This document shows, one piece after another, positions 1-6,094 of a stretch of 8,485 bases of DNA. Position 1 is the first letter of the stretch. Each line of letters begins with the position of its first letter. The notes beneath the pieces are model-generated. The model saw only the letters and a program-made list of their open reading frames with translations, had not been told where the DNA came from and did no database searches. The DNA is from Clostridia bacterium DTU080 (GTDB lineage Bacteria; Bacillota; Limnochordia; DTU080): assembly GCA_001513395.1 (NCBI GenBank), contig LFTP01000101.1, positions 1 through 8,485 of the forward strand, in the 5' to 3' direction. Both the position numbers and the translations under genes were made by a program.

Positions 1-561
1 GATATGTGCACAAGAGGGACAAAGAAGGCCGCCTTCAGCTACGCTATACATCAGCGTCACTTGCTTGCCCGCCACAAAAGGATGACGGCATCGCACACAC
101 TCTCCGAGTTCGGGATTATATCCCAGTACACCAAGGGTGTGCAATTCGAACCATCTCGATACCATGGACGGAGCGATTTCGCCGTGGTCAAGGAGTCTTA
201 ATGCCTCAAGGGTTATCTCAAACAGACGCTCCGCCGGCTCTTCCTCCGGCAAGGCGGTGTCTACGATTTCGGTAAAATGAGCCGCATAGGCCATCAAAAG
301 AAGGTCTTCACGCAGCCTTCTGAATGAGTGGATGATCTCACCCTGACTTAGGGTGTGCAGACTTCGCTTGTTCAAAAAAAGCATGAAGTTCGCATAGGTA
401 AACGGTTGAACAAGACCCAGCAATCTGCTTCGCCCGCGCCTGGCGCCCCGGCCTACAGCGTCCATCTTACCTCGATCCCGGGTCAAAACCGTCACAATCT
501 TGTCAGCTTCGCCCAAATCCCGGGCGCGCAAAACCAGCCCCTCCAGCTTATGTAAAGACAC
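1..561 (-). CDS. recO: DNA repair protein RecO, 3' end cut off by window edge
   Basis: RecO helps load RecA onto SSB-coated single-stranded DNA and anneals strands in the RecFOR pathway. The reading frame runs open from a GTG at 561 to base 1 (187 codons) with no stop, so the C-terminus lies outside the window; RecO is usually about 240-260 residues, so roughly a quarter is missing. The N-terminus (about residues 1-80) matches the RecO OB-fold, with LEGLVLRARDLGEADKIVTV near residue 6 followed by a GRGARR segment. A helical part follows, with WFELHTLGVLGYNPEL at about 137-152. Cysteines 155, 158, 181 and 184 form a CxxC...CxxC zinc site typical of many RecO proteins. GGGGAGGGAG lies just upstream of the GTG, and DUF2905 ends only 18 bases away, so recO is probably the last visible gene of the ruv operon. 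Family identification is confident; the exact start is less so. Confidence 0.93.
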   Translation of the reverse strand, partial: MSLHKLEGLVLRARDLGEADKIVTVLTRDRGKMDAVGRGARRGRSRLLGLVQPFTYANFMLFLNKRSLHTLSQGEIIHSFRRLREDLLLMAYAAHFTEIVDTALPEEEPAERLFEITLEALRLLDHGEIAPSMVSRWFELHTLGVLGYNPELGECVRCRHPFVAGKQVTLMYSVAEGGLLCPSCAHI

Positions 562-579
562 AGTCTCCCTCCCCGATGC

Positions 580-801
580 CTACCGACGCAGCAAGCGCAA
601 CAGAAGGGTGAGAATCAGACTGATGAGGATACTGCTGGCCAACGGGAAATAAAAAGCGAAGTTGCCTTTGCGAATCGCTATGTCCCCGGGAAGTCTCCCC
701 AGGGGCAAAAACCGGCCCCCGAATAGCAAAAACAGGCCGATAACGGTCAAAAAAATCCCCATCGTGACCAACAGACGTCCTATCGCCGAAGTATCAAACA
801 T
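580..801 (-). CDS. DUF2905 family small membrane protein
   Basis: This 73-residue protein has two predicted membrane helices, about residues 9-29 and 51-70. A conserved connecting segment, [20 protein letters not shown], lies at about 34-53, which is the hallmark of the DUF2905 family. The family has no established function; its members are often found next to ruvA/ruvB in Bacillota and other bacteria. The ATG at 801 is chosen because AGGGGAGG lies seven bases upstream; an in-frame upstream start at 864 would add 21 residues deep inside ruvB and has no such support. The gene overlaps the end of ruvB by 8 bases (ATGTTTGA holds both the start and the ruvB stop), which suggests translational coupling. 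Any role in recombination is only a guess from position. Confidence 0.88.
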   Translation of the reverse strand: MFDTSAIGRLLVTMGIFLTVIGLFLLFGGRFLPLGRLPGDIAIRKGNFAFYFPLASSILISLILTLLLRLLRR

Positions 802-1855
802 CCTGGTCCTCCCCTGACGCAAAAAGCCGGCCCTGTCCGATATCTCCGGGCGGCGTGATACCAAAATAGCGATATCCCAAATCGGTGAGAACTCTGCCGC
901 GCGGAGTGCGCTGTATCAGTCCGAGTTGCATGAGATAAGGCTCATATACATCCTCAATGGTGCCCACTTCTTCGGCCGTAGCCGCCGCCAGAGTCTCCAC
1001 GCCCACCGGCCCGCCATCAAACTTATTCATAATGGTCAGGAGAATACGCCTGTCAGTCCTGTCAAGTCCGTTTTCGTCGATGTCATACAGTTGCAGGGCC
1101 TCCCGGGCCAGCTCACGGGAGATCCGACCGTCTCCCCTGACCTCCGCATAGTCGCGCACCCTACGCAGCAACCGATTGGCGATCCGCGGCGTGCCGCGAG
1201 CTCTGCCGGCGATCTCATTGACACCTCCCGGATCGATTCGCACTCCCATGACCCGAGCGGATCTTTCCACGATAAGGGCCAGTTCTTCGGTCGTATAAAA
1301 CTCAAGCCGCTCGATGACTCCGAATCGATCGCGAAGTGGTGAAGTCAACATACCCGCTCTGGTCGTCGCCCCGATGAGAGTGAATCTGGGCAACTCGAGC
1401 CGCAGACTGCGCGCTCCCGGGCCCTTGCCCAAGACGATATCGACGGCGAAGTCTTCCATCGCCGGATAGAGCACTTCTTCAATGGCGCGATTGAGGCGAT
1501 GAATCTCATCGACAAAAAGGACGTCACCGTGGTTCAGATTGGTCAAGATGGCGACCAGATCGCCCTGCCGCTCAATAGCCGGCCCGGATGTGGCGCGCAG
1601 CTGAACCCCCATCTCGTTCGCCAATATATTGGCCAAAGTAGTCTTGCCCAATCCCGGCGGTCCGTACAAAAGCACATGATCCAACGGCTCGCGTCGATTA
1701 CAGGCCGCCTGAACAAAAATTGAGAGTTTTTCCTTCAATCGCTCCTGCCCGATATACTCCGAAAAGGTACGGGGACGCAGCGAAAGATCATATTCGTCAT
1801 CCTCGTCTCGTCGCGCCGGGCCGACCAGACGTTCTTCTTTTTCCGTGTCTGGCAT
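794..1855 (-). CDS. ruvB: Holliday junction branch migration helicase RuvB
   Basis: RuvB is the hexameric AAA+ motor that drives branch migration of Holliday junctions together with RuvA. In the 353-residue product, Walker A GPPGLGKT is at 65-72, Walker [10 protein letters not shown] at 111-119, sensor 1 GATTRAG at 162-168 and the arginine finger in SPLRDRF at R175. A C-terminal winged-helix DNA-binding region follows, ending in the usual [10 protein letters not shown]. Length is normal for the family (about 335-350), with a slightly long acidic N-terminal tail. The ATG at 1855 is preferred over an in-frame TTG at 1870, since GGAG at 1865-1868 gives a nine-base spacing to the ATG and the TTG itself would overlap that site. 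It lies 46 bases after ruvA and overlaps the DUF2905 gene by 8 bases. Confidence 0.98.
   Translation of the reverse strand: MPDTEKEERLVGPARRDEDDEYDLSLRPRTFSEYIGQERLKEKLSIFVQAACNRREPLDHVLLYGPPGLGKTTLANILANEMGVQLRATSGPAIERQGDLVAILTNLNHGDVLFVDEIHRLNRAIEEVLYPAMEDFAVDIVLGKGPGARSLRLELPRFTLIGATTRAGMLTSPLRDRFGVIERLEFYTTEELALIVERSARVMGVRIDPGGVNEIAGRARGTPRIANRLLRRVRDYAEVRGDGRISRELAREALQLYDIDENGLDRTDRRILLTIMNKFDGGPVGVETLAAATAEEVGTIEDVYEPYLMQLGLIQRTPRGRVLTDLGYRYFGITPPGDIGQGRLFASGEDQDV
808..815 (-). promoter_or_regulatory. Ribosome binding site of the DUF2905 gene inside ruvB
   Basis: AGGGGAGG on the minus strand lies seven bases before the ATG at 801 and within the last codons of ruvB. It fixes the start of the DUF2905 gene and supports coupled translation with ruvB. 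Confidence 0.7.
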
Positions 1856-1901
1856 AACTCCCCACTCCAAGCGATGAGTCTGATCCTGTCGATCCGTGCG
1901 C

Positions 1902-2516
1902 CTACGCCGAGCTCACCAATCGACCGAGCGCCGCACGTACCAGGGCTGAGGCATCATCGGGGTGAGTCGATCCGTCTCCGAGCACCTGAGCCACCGCCCG
2001 CTCTGATTCCACTCTGCTGTATCCTAAAGCGACCAAGGCCTCTATAGCATCCTGAGCGGGCTGTGAATCCTCAACGACGGCACCGCCGCTCATAACCGCC
2101 ATCATGGATTCGTCCGCTTTGAGTCTGTCGCTCAGTTCAAAAAGCAGGCGCTCGGCGGTCTTTTTCCCTATCCCAGGAATCCGGGTCAACGTCTTTTGAT
2201 CGCGGGTCGCCACCGTACGGATCAACTCGGAAGGAGATAGGCTCGACAACACTGCCATAGCCAGACGAGGACCCACCCCGCTCACACCGGTCAGCAGCAA
2301 AAACATCTCTTTTTCCGTCACGGTAGTAAAACCGTACAAAGCCAAAGCATCTTCGCGAACCAGAGTGACGACATGAAGAGATGCTTCCTTACCTACCGAC
2401 GGCAGCGCCGCTTGTGTCCGTTGGGAAACGAACAAACGAAAGCCGACTCCCCCGACGTCAAGGATGATGTAGTCGGCATGCATGCCCAAGAGAATGCCCC
2501 GCAAATGTGCAATCAC
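1902..2516 (-). CDS. ruvA: Holliday junction binding protein RuvA
   Basis: RuvA binds four-way DNA junctions as a tetramer and positions RuvB on them. The 204-residue product has the N-terminal OB-fold domain (about 1-65, starting MIAHLRG). Two helix-hairpin-helix motifs follow, at about 76-86 ([11 protein letters not shown]) and 111-121 ([11 protein letters not shown]), and a C-terminal UBA-like RuvB-contact domain at about 154-201 with [12 protein letters not shown]. The linker at about 135-153 is typical. The start is a GTG at 2516, supported by the family's conserved beginning. The upstream region is unusually G-rich (GGGAGGGGGGTGGGG), giving several possible ribosome pairing registers. 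The gene lies 21 bases after ruvC. Confidence 0.97.
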   Translation of the reverse strand: MIAHLRGILLGMHADYIILDVGGVGFRLFVSQRTQAALPSVGKEASLHVVTLVREDALALYGFTTVTEKEMFLLLTGVSGVGPRLAMAVLSSLSPSELIRTVATRDQKTLTRIPGIGKKTAERLLFELSDRLKADESMMAVMSGGAVVEDSQPAQDAIEALVALGYSRVESERAVAQVLGDGSTHPDDASALVRAALGRLVSSA

Positions 2517-2537
2517 GGGTCCCCACCCCCCTCCCGG

Positions 2538-3053
2538 CTAGGAATCCGCCTGGCGCGCCAGCCGCAAGAGCCCGCTCTCCGCATGAAAAGCGTGACACAA
2601 AGCGACGGCCAGGGCGTCCGACACGTCATCGGGCTTCGGCATCTCGCTCAATCTAAGCAGAGTCCGAACCATATAGCCCACTTGATCCTTTTCAGCCCGA
2701 CCATGCCCTGTCAGGGTCTGTTTTACTTGCAAAGGCGTGTATTCATCGACCGGCAACCCCTGCTTCGCCGCAGCCAGCATGGCCACGCCCCGCGCTTGCC
2801 CCACGGCAAAGGCAGATGTGACGTTTCTGTTGAAAAAAAGCTGCTCCACAGCCACGGTTTGCGGACGATACTTGGTAATCAGCTCCGAAACGGCATCATA
2901 CAAAACGACAAGCCTTTGCGCTTGAGGCATCCCAGCCTTGGTCGTGATTCCCCCGTATGCCACGGCTTCATATCGCCTGTTCTCGGCGGCGATAATACCG
3001 TAGCCGGTTATCGCCAGTCCGGGATCAAGGCCCAGAATCAGCACTCTTTTCAT
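2538..3053 (-). CDS. ruvC: Holliday junction resolvase RuvC
   Basis: RuvC is the dimeric, Mg2+-dependent endonuclease that cuts Holliday junctions symmetrically. The 171-residue product has the expected length and the four acidic catalytic positions of the RNase H-like fold: D10 in LGLDPGLAITGYG, E70 in VAVEQLFF, and D143 and D146 in PDDVSDALAVALCH. The lysine-containing HGRAEKDQV loop at about 117-125 is also present. The ATG at 3053 has an excellent AGGAGG site with a short AT-rich spacer. It lies 23 bases after the bofC-like gene and 21 bases before ruvA, in the common ruvC-ruvA-ruvB order. Confidence 0.97.
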   Translation of the reverse strand: MKRVLILGLDPGLAITGYGIIAAENRRYEAVAYGGITTKAGMPQAQRLVVLYDAVSELITKYRPQTVAVEQLFFNRNVTSAFAVGQARGVAMLAAAKQGLPVDEYTPLQVKQTLTGHGRAEKDQVGYMVRTLLRLSEMPKPDDVSDALAVALCHAFHAESGLLRLARQADS

Positions 3054-3076
3054 TATACCTCCTGATGGGCATGGAC

Positions 3077-3595
3077 CTAGTCGCCCATGAGTCCGTCGAT
3101 CAGCTGCTGACGCTCATCCTCATCGGCAAACGGAATCCCCGCTTTGAGACGTTCTCGCTCGTCCGGGCGGATGCTTTCCACGGGAATATCGGTCAACTCG
3201 CGCAATACACTGCACGCTCCGGGATGACCTTCGAAGATGGCCACTCTGCCGTCTCTCTCGCCCAGATAGCCGCCTTTAGGTGAAGGAGCGCAACGGACCT
3301 CAGCAACGATCTCATCGGCCGTGAAGCGCACAATGTTCCAGGTGGGATGACGTCGATGTATGTCCAGCAAAGTCGCTCCGATCAACTCGGCGGGGACAGG
3401 TTCACTCGCTTCGGCTCCCCTGCGGCCGTCATCGAGAATGTGACGGAGTATCATCCGAGCCCCCGCCGCCAAGCGTTCCTCGCTGTGAGTAACCAGACTG
3501 CGATCAGGCAACAGGCGGTAATATGTGAAAGCAAAACTAGCGGCAAACAGCAATACTCCTACGCCAAACCAAATCCAGCCGTTGATCTGCCGCAT
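3077..3595 (-). CDS. bofC: BofC-like protein (bypass of forespore C family)
   Basis: In Bacillus subtilis, BofC is exported from the forespore and restrains the signalling protease SpoIVB, which controls pro-sigma-K processing. This 172-residue product has one N-terminal membrane segment or uncleaved signal (about 7-28) followed by a soluble region. The C-terminal part (about 100-168) carries the pattern I recall from the BofC C-terminal domain: GYLGERDGRVAIFEG, then IPVESI, then LKAGIPFADEDE. The N-terminal half is less conserved and I cannot match it by eye. Position supports the call, since bofC lies between yebC and ruv genes in B. subtilis too. GGAGG lies six bases upstream of the ATG. 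The 92-base gap after yebC could hold a separate promoter, but I saw no clear sigma-F or sigma-G type site. A role outside sporulation cannot be excluded. Confidence 0.72.
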   Translation of the reverse strand: MRQINGWIWFGVGVLLFAASFAFTYYRLLPDRSLVTHSEERLAAGARMILRHILDDGRRGAEASEPVPAELIGATLLDIHRRHPTWNIVRFTADEIVAEVRCAPSPKGGYLGERDGRVAIFEGHPGACSVLRELTDIPVESIRPDERERLKAGIPFADEDERQQLIDGLMGD

Positions 3596-3687
3596 GTCAC
3601 ACCTCCGAATACACTTCTGCCCGTAGCTTCTCCAAAACTCGGGAAAACATCGGTACAGAAGCGTTCAAAGGTGTGCAACCTCAGCTG

Positions 3688-4440
3688 TTACGCCTCTAGA
3701 GCCGCCAATAGCTCATCCGTCAGATCCAGGTTGGTATAGACATTTTGAACGTCGTCGTTGTCTTCCAGATCTTCAATCAGACTTATGACTCGGCGGGCCA
3801 CGGACTCGTCAACCGTCATTGTGTTCTTGGGTCGCATGGTCAGCTCGGCCGATTCCACGGGTATTCCCTCTTGAACCAGCGCCTCTTGCATCGCTCTGAG
3901 ATTTTCAGGGGGGCCGATGATTTCAAAGAACCCATCGGAAGCCTCCATATCCTCCGCTCCGGCTTCCAAAGCGCTCATCATCAGCTCATCTTCATCGATG
4001 TTGCCGTCTGCGGGCACAAGGATAACGGCCTTGCGCTCAAACATCCAGGCTACGCAACCGCTCTCACCCAGGTTGCCTCCGTGACGCGAGAAGATGTAGC
4101 GTATCTCACTGGCGGCGCGGTTGCGATTATCCGTGGCGACATCTATCAACAAAGCTACGCCTCCGGGGCCGTATCCTTCATATACGAATTCCTCGAAGAC
4201 CGCGCTGTCCAGCTCGCCCGTTCCCCGTTTGATGGCCCGCTGGATGCTATCGTTGGGCATATTGACCATACGCGCTTCTTCGATGGCCATCCTCAGTCGA
4301 AAATTGGCTTCCGGATCGCCTCCGCCTTCACGTGCCGCTATCGTGATCTTCCGAGCCATCTTAGTAAACGCTTTAGCCCGCCCGGCATCTTCTTTGGCCT
4401 TCTTACGCTTGATATTTGACCATTTGGAATGCCCAGCCAT
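3688..4440 (-). CDS. yebC: YebC/PmpR family protein (TACO1-like)
   Basis: YebC/PmpR proteins are widespread and cytosolic. They were first described as transcription regulators, and some members (TACO1, YebC2) help ribosomes translate proline-rich stretches. The 250-residue product starts with the diagnostic MAGHSKWSNIKRKKAKED and carries AREGGGDPEANFRLRMAI and the FVYEGYGPGGVALL segment at about 86-99. Length is normal and the three-domain layout appears intact. The ATG at 4440 follows a TTGGGGGTG site. It is the first gene of the yebC-bofC-ruvC-ruvA-ruvB-DUF2905-recO run and has a possible promoter in the 71 bases before it. Which YebC subtype this is cannot be told by eye. Confidence 0.97.
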   Translation of the reverse strand: MAGHSKWSNIKRKKAKEDAGRAKAFTKMARKITIAAREGGGDPEANFRLRMAIEEARMVNMPNDSIQRAIKRGTGELDSAVFEEFVYEGYGPGGVALLIDVATDNRNRAASEIRYIFSRHGGNLGESGCVAWMFERKAVILVPADGNIDEDELMMSALEAGAEDMEASDGFFEIIGPPENLRAMQEALVQEGIPVESAELTMRPKNTMTVDESVARRVISLIEDLEDNDDVQNVYTNLDLTDELLAALEA

Positions 4441-4471
4441 ATACGCACCCCCAATGCCAGCCTCTCATATA

Positions 4472-4499
4472 AGTCTATCATGCGGACAGGCCGTTGCAA
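4472..4499 (-). promoter_or_regulatory. Possible sigma-A type promoter before yebC
   Basis: On the minus strand TTGCAA (-35-like, 4494-4499) and TAGACT (-10-like, 4472-4477) are separated by 16 bases, about 30 bases before the yebC start. Each hexamer matches the consensus at four of six positions, so the match is only moderate; a TATATG lies close by as an alternative. Placement between prsW and yebC would suit a promoter for the yebC-ruv-recO run. Confidence 0.35.
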
Positions 4500-4511
4500 A
4501 GGTGCCGGAAT

Positions 4512-5153
4512 TCAAAGGCCGGCCCGCTGCAGGCGGCTCAGAACATAGCGGTAAACCGCATACAAGAGCAACAAAGCAGGCCAAGCCGACAAACGGGGCC
4601 TACTCACCAACAGATCGTATGTTGCATGCAGACCGGCGGCGAGCAGGAACCCTTTGAACACATCACGGGCGCGCGCCGTTCGGGCTTTATACCATCCCAG
4701 ATACATCCCGAAAACGCCGGCAAAAGAAGCGTGAGCCAACGAGGTGATCACAGCCCGCATCAGGGCTACCTGTCTGCCGAAGGCCAGAGTATAGACGGCG
4801 TTTTCCACGACGGCAAAGCCGAGTGCCGCGGAGACGGCATAGACAATACCGTCTATGGGCTCATCAAAATGCTCAGAGTGAAAAACGGCAACATAGACGG
4901 CGGACAGCTTCACTCCTTCTTCTATAAGGCCAATGGCCAAAAGCCCCATAACCCGGACGCTTTGCTCATCGGAGAAGAAAGGATACAACGGCCGCTCCAA
5001 CAACGCGGCCGGAACGACGGCTATCATTCCGGCTACGAACGCCCGGGCCAGCATAGCGGTCGGTTCCCGATGACGATCGTGACGGACAAAATACCAAACC
5101 CATAGGATCCCGGGCACCAGCGAGAGCAAACCAATCGACAGGGCATTGAGCAA
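4512..5153 (-). CDS. prsW: PrsW-type intramembrane metalloprotease
   Basis: PrsW family proteins are multi-span membrane proteases; in Bacillus subtilis PrsW makes the first cut in the anti-sigma factor RsiW. This 213-residue product is close to the usual length. It shows several hydrophobic spans and the family's key residues: EE at 78-79 (GLIEEGVKL), the FAVVEN segment ending at E117-N118, H141 in SLAHASFAG, and H176 in GLHATYD. The TTG at 5153 is chosen because AGGGGAGGA lies eight bases upstream. The in-frame TTG at 5183 would place that site inside the gene and add ten residues before the first membrane segment. It follows the phosphatidyltransferase gene by 68 bases. No sigma factor or anti-sigma factor gene is visible nearby, so the substrate is unknown. 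Confidence 0.88.
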   Translation of the reverse strand: MLNALSIGLLSLVPGILWVWYFVRHDRHREPTAMLARAFVAGMIAVVPAALLERPLYPFFSDEQSVRVMGLLAIGLIEEGVKLSAVYVAVFHSEHFDEPIDGIVYAVSAALGFAVVENAVYTLAFGRQVALMRAVITSLAHASFAGVFGMYLGWYKARTARARDVFKGFLLAAGLHATYDLLVSRPRLSAWPALLLLYAVYRYVLSRLQRAGL

Positions 5154-5161
5154 CGGATGCG

Positions 5162-5170
5162 TCCTCCCCT
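5162..5170 (-). promoter_or_regulatory. Ribosome binding site deciding the prsW start
   Basis: AGGGGAGGA on the minus strand lies eight bases before the TTG at 5153. It makes the shorter reading of the protease gene the likely one over the upstream TTG at 5183. Confidence 0.65.
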
Positions 5171-5221
5171 GCAAATTCCGCAATCAACTCGCCTGTGTGG
5201 TTTGCCCAAAGAATGACCGTG

Positions 5222-5740
5222 CTAGCCGGCATGCGTACTGTCAGTTGAGGCTTGGATGACCACAAGAAGGTAATCAAGCCCTGCCAGAACAGAAAGCAGC
5301 GCGCCGACATACAACAGAAGGCGAAGAGCGGACAGATCGGCCAAGCCAGCCACTAAGCCCGGGAAAAGAAAAAGAGAAGCCATCTTCCCTGAGGGACGAG
5401 CACTGATCACCCGTCCGCGGCGCAGGAGAAAAGCACCTCCTATGATGAGAGCCAGTTCCTTGCCGACCAGAACTAAAGCAAGCCAAAGAGGGATAAAACC
5501 GTTTGAGGTCACCAACACAAGAGCCGTGGCTTGCAGAAACTTGTCTGCCACCGGATCCAGCCACTTACCGACGGTGCTTATTTCGCCGCGCCGGCGCGCC
5601 AGCCAGCCGTCTACGGCATCAGTCGCAGCGGCCAAAGCGAAAACGACGGCGGCAGCACCCGGCCTCTGACTGACATGCAGCCAGATCACAACCGGTATAA
5701 CCAACAAGCGCAGTAATGTTACGAAATTGGCCAGGGTCAC
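5222..5740 (-). CDS. CDP-alcohol phosphatidyltransferase (PgsA or Cls type)
   Basis: Members of this family transfer a phosphatidyl group from a CDP-lipid to an alcohol in the membrane, an early step in phosphatidylglycerol or cardiolipin synthesis. The 172-residue product has the full catalytic signature D41-x2-D44-G45-x2-A48-R49-x8-G58-x3-D62-x3-D66. Several hydrophobic spans follow, and the N-terminus ANFVTLLRLLVIPVVIW is typical of PgsA. A GKELALIIGG segment stands where many PgsA proteins have REL, so I do not assign glycerol-3-phosphate as acceptor with certainty. The start is a GTG at 5740 with GGGGAG eight bases upstream. It lies 45 bases after the 60-codon gene, across a strong inverted repeat, and 68 bases before prsW. 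PgsA is the leading reading; a cardiolipin synthase-like enzyme is the alternative. Confidence 0.88.
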   Translation of the reverse strand: MTLANFVTLLRLLVIPVVIWLHVSQRPGAAAVVFALAAATDAVDGWLARRRGEISTVGKWLDPVADKFLQATALVLVTSNGFIPLWLALVLVGKELALIIGGAFLLRRGRVISARPSGKMASLFLFPGLVAGLADLSALRLLLYVGALLSVLAGLDYLLVVIQASTDSTHAG

Positions 5741-5774
5741 TCCACTCGCTCCCCGATACCCGCCATCTCTGTCA

Positions 5775-5802
5775 CGTGGGGACTCTCATTTGAGTCCCCA
5801 CG
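5775..5802. repeat. Perfect 11-bp inverted repeat around a stop codon
   Basis: CGTGGGGACTC at 5775-5785 and GAGTCCCCACG at 5792-5802 are exact reverse complements with a six-base loop (TCATTT on the plus strand). On the minus strand the loop holds AAATGA, so the stop codon of the 60-codon gene is in the loop and its last sense codons are in the stem. No run of T follows on either strand, so it is not a standard intrinsic terminator. It could be an mRNA processing or stability element, or could tune translation of the phosphatidyltransferase gene 35 bases further on. Confidence 0.75.
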
Positions 5803-5968
5803 CCTTCTCCATGTGCCTCAGGATTCTATCCAATCTTTGTGCCCGAGCCTCGAGAGTCCGGAACACCTTGCTATACGCGCCACTGTATCCATACACGCAA
5901 CGCAACTGATACAAGCGATCCTCGATACGCTCGTATTCATCACGTATACGTTCCACACTGACGACCAT
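5786..5968 (-). CDS. Small hypothetical protein, 60 residues, helical
   Basis: I do not recognise this protein. The product is rich in Arg, Glu, Leu and Tyr. It looks like two amphipathic helices, about residues 4-24 (VERIRDEYERIEDRLYQLR) and 31-57, separated by a GYSGAY turn; it has no membrane segment and a single cysteine. A short antiparallel coiled coil or a small adaptor is plausible. It is likely a real gene: the ATG at 5968 follows GGGAGGGCG at a good distance, the frame is well placed between galK and the phosphatidyltransferase gene, and composition is protein-like. Its last codons form half of an 11-bp inverted repeat. Function is unknown. Confidence 0.65.
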   Translation of the reverse strand: MVVSVERIRDEYERIEDRLYQLRCVYGYSGAYSKVFRTLEARAQRLDRILRHMEKAWGLK

Positions 5969-6094
5969 GCAGCGCCCTCCCTAGTTGCGCGCGTGGGTGG
6001 CCGCCGACACGCGTGCTCCTTCGGGTTTAGGGTGCACTGAGCAACCACTCCATGATACAGTCAAACACAGGTATCAATGGAGTGCTGTGTGGTA
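5969..6094. other. Intergenic region between galK and the 60-codon gene
   Basis: These 126 bases hold no convincing gene. They contain the bulged inverted repeat at 6046-6084 and a weaker dyad in which GCGCGTG near 5989 faces CACGCGT near 6008. On the minus strand TTGATA and TATCAT occur within the larger repeat but only 14 bases apart, too close for a normal sigma-A promoter. If region B is a separate transcript from region A, its promoter should lie here; I could not pin it down. Confidence 0.5.
6046..6084. repeat. Bulged 13/14-bp inverted repeat just after galK
   Basis: CACTCCATGATAC (6046-6058) and GTATCAATGGAGTG (6071-6084) are reverse complements apart from one extra A in the right arm, with a 12-base spacer. 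It begins 11 bases after the galK stop on the transcribed strand. There is no T-run on either side. Candidates are a Rho-type or processing hairpin at the end of the nucleotidyltransferase-galK transcript, or an operator for a dimeric regulator of the next unit. Confidence 0.65.

Noticed and set aside
2373..3065. Plus-strand frame of 230 codons opposite ruvA and ruvC
   Set aside because: It is antisense to two clear genes, its product looks low in structure, and such long antisense frames are common in moderately GC-rich DNA.
3596..3687. Sporulation promoter (sigma-F or sigma-G type) before the bofC-like gene
   Set aside because: I looked for the expected -10 and -35 patterns in the 92-base gap and found no convincing match.
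3745..4419. Plus-strand frame of 224 codons opposite yebC
   Set aside because: It is the complement of a strongly conserved gene and shows no domain or ribosome site of its own.
4966..5310. Minus-strand frame of 114 codons across the pgsA-prsW junction
   Set aside because: It overlaps the ends of two well-supported genes in another frame, has no good ribosome site and resembles no family.
5818..6048. Minus-strand frame of 76 codons over the gap after galK
   Set aside because: It overlaps the better-supported 60-codon gene, and its composition is not protein-like.
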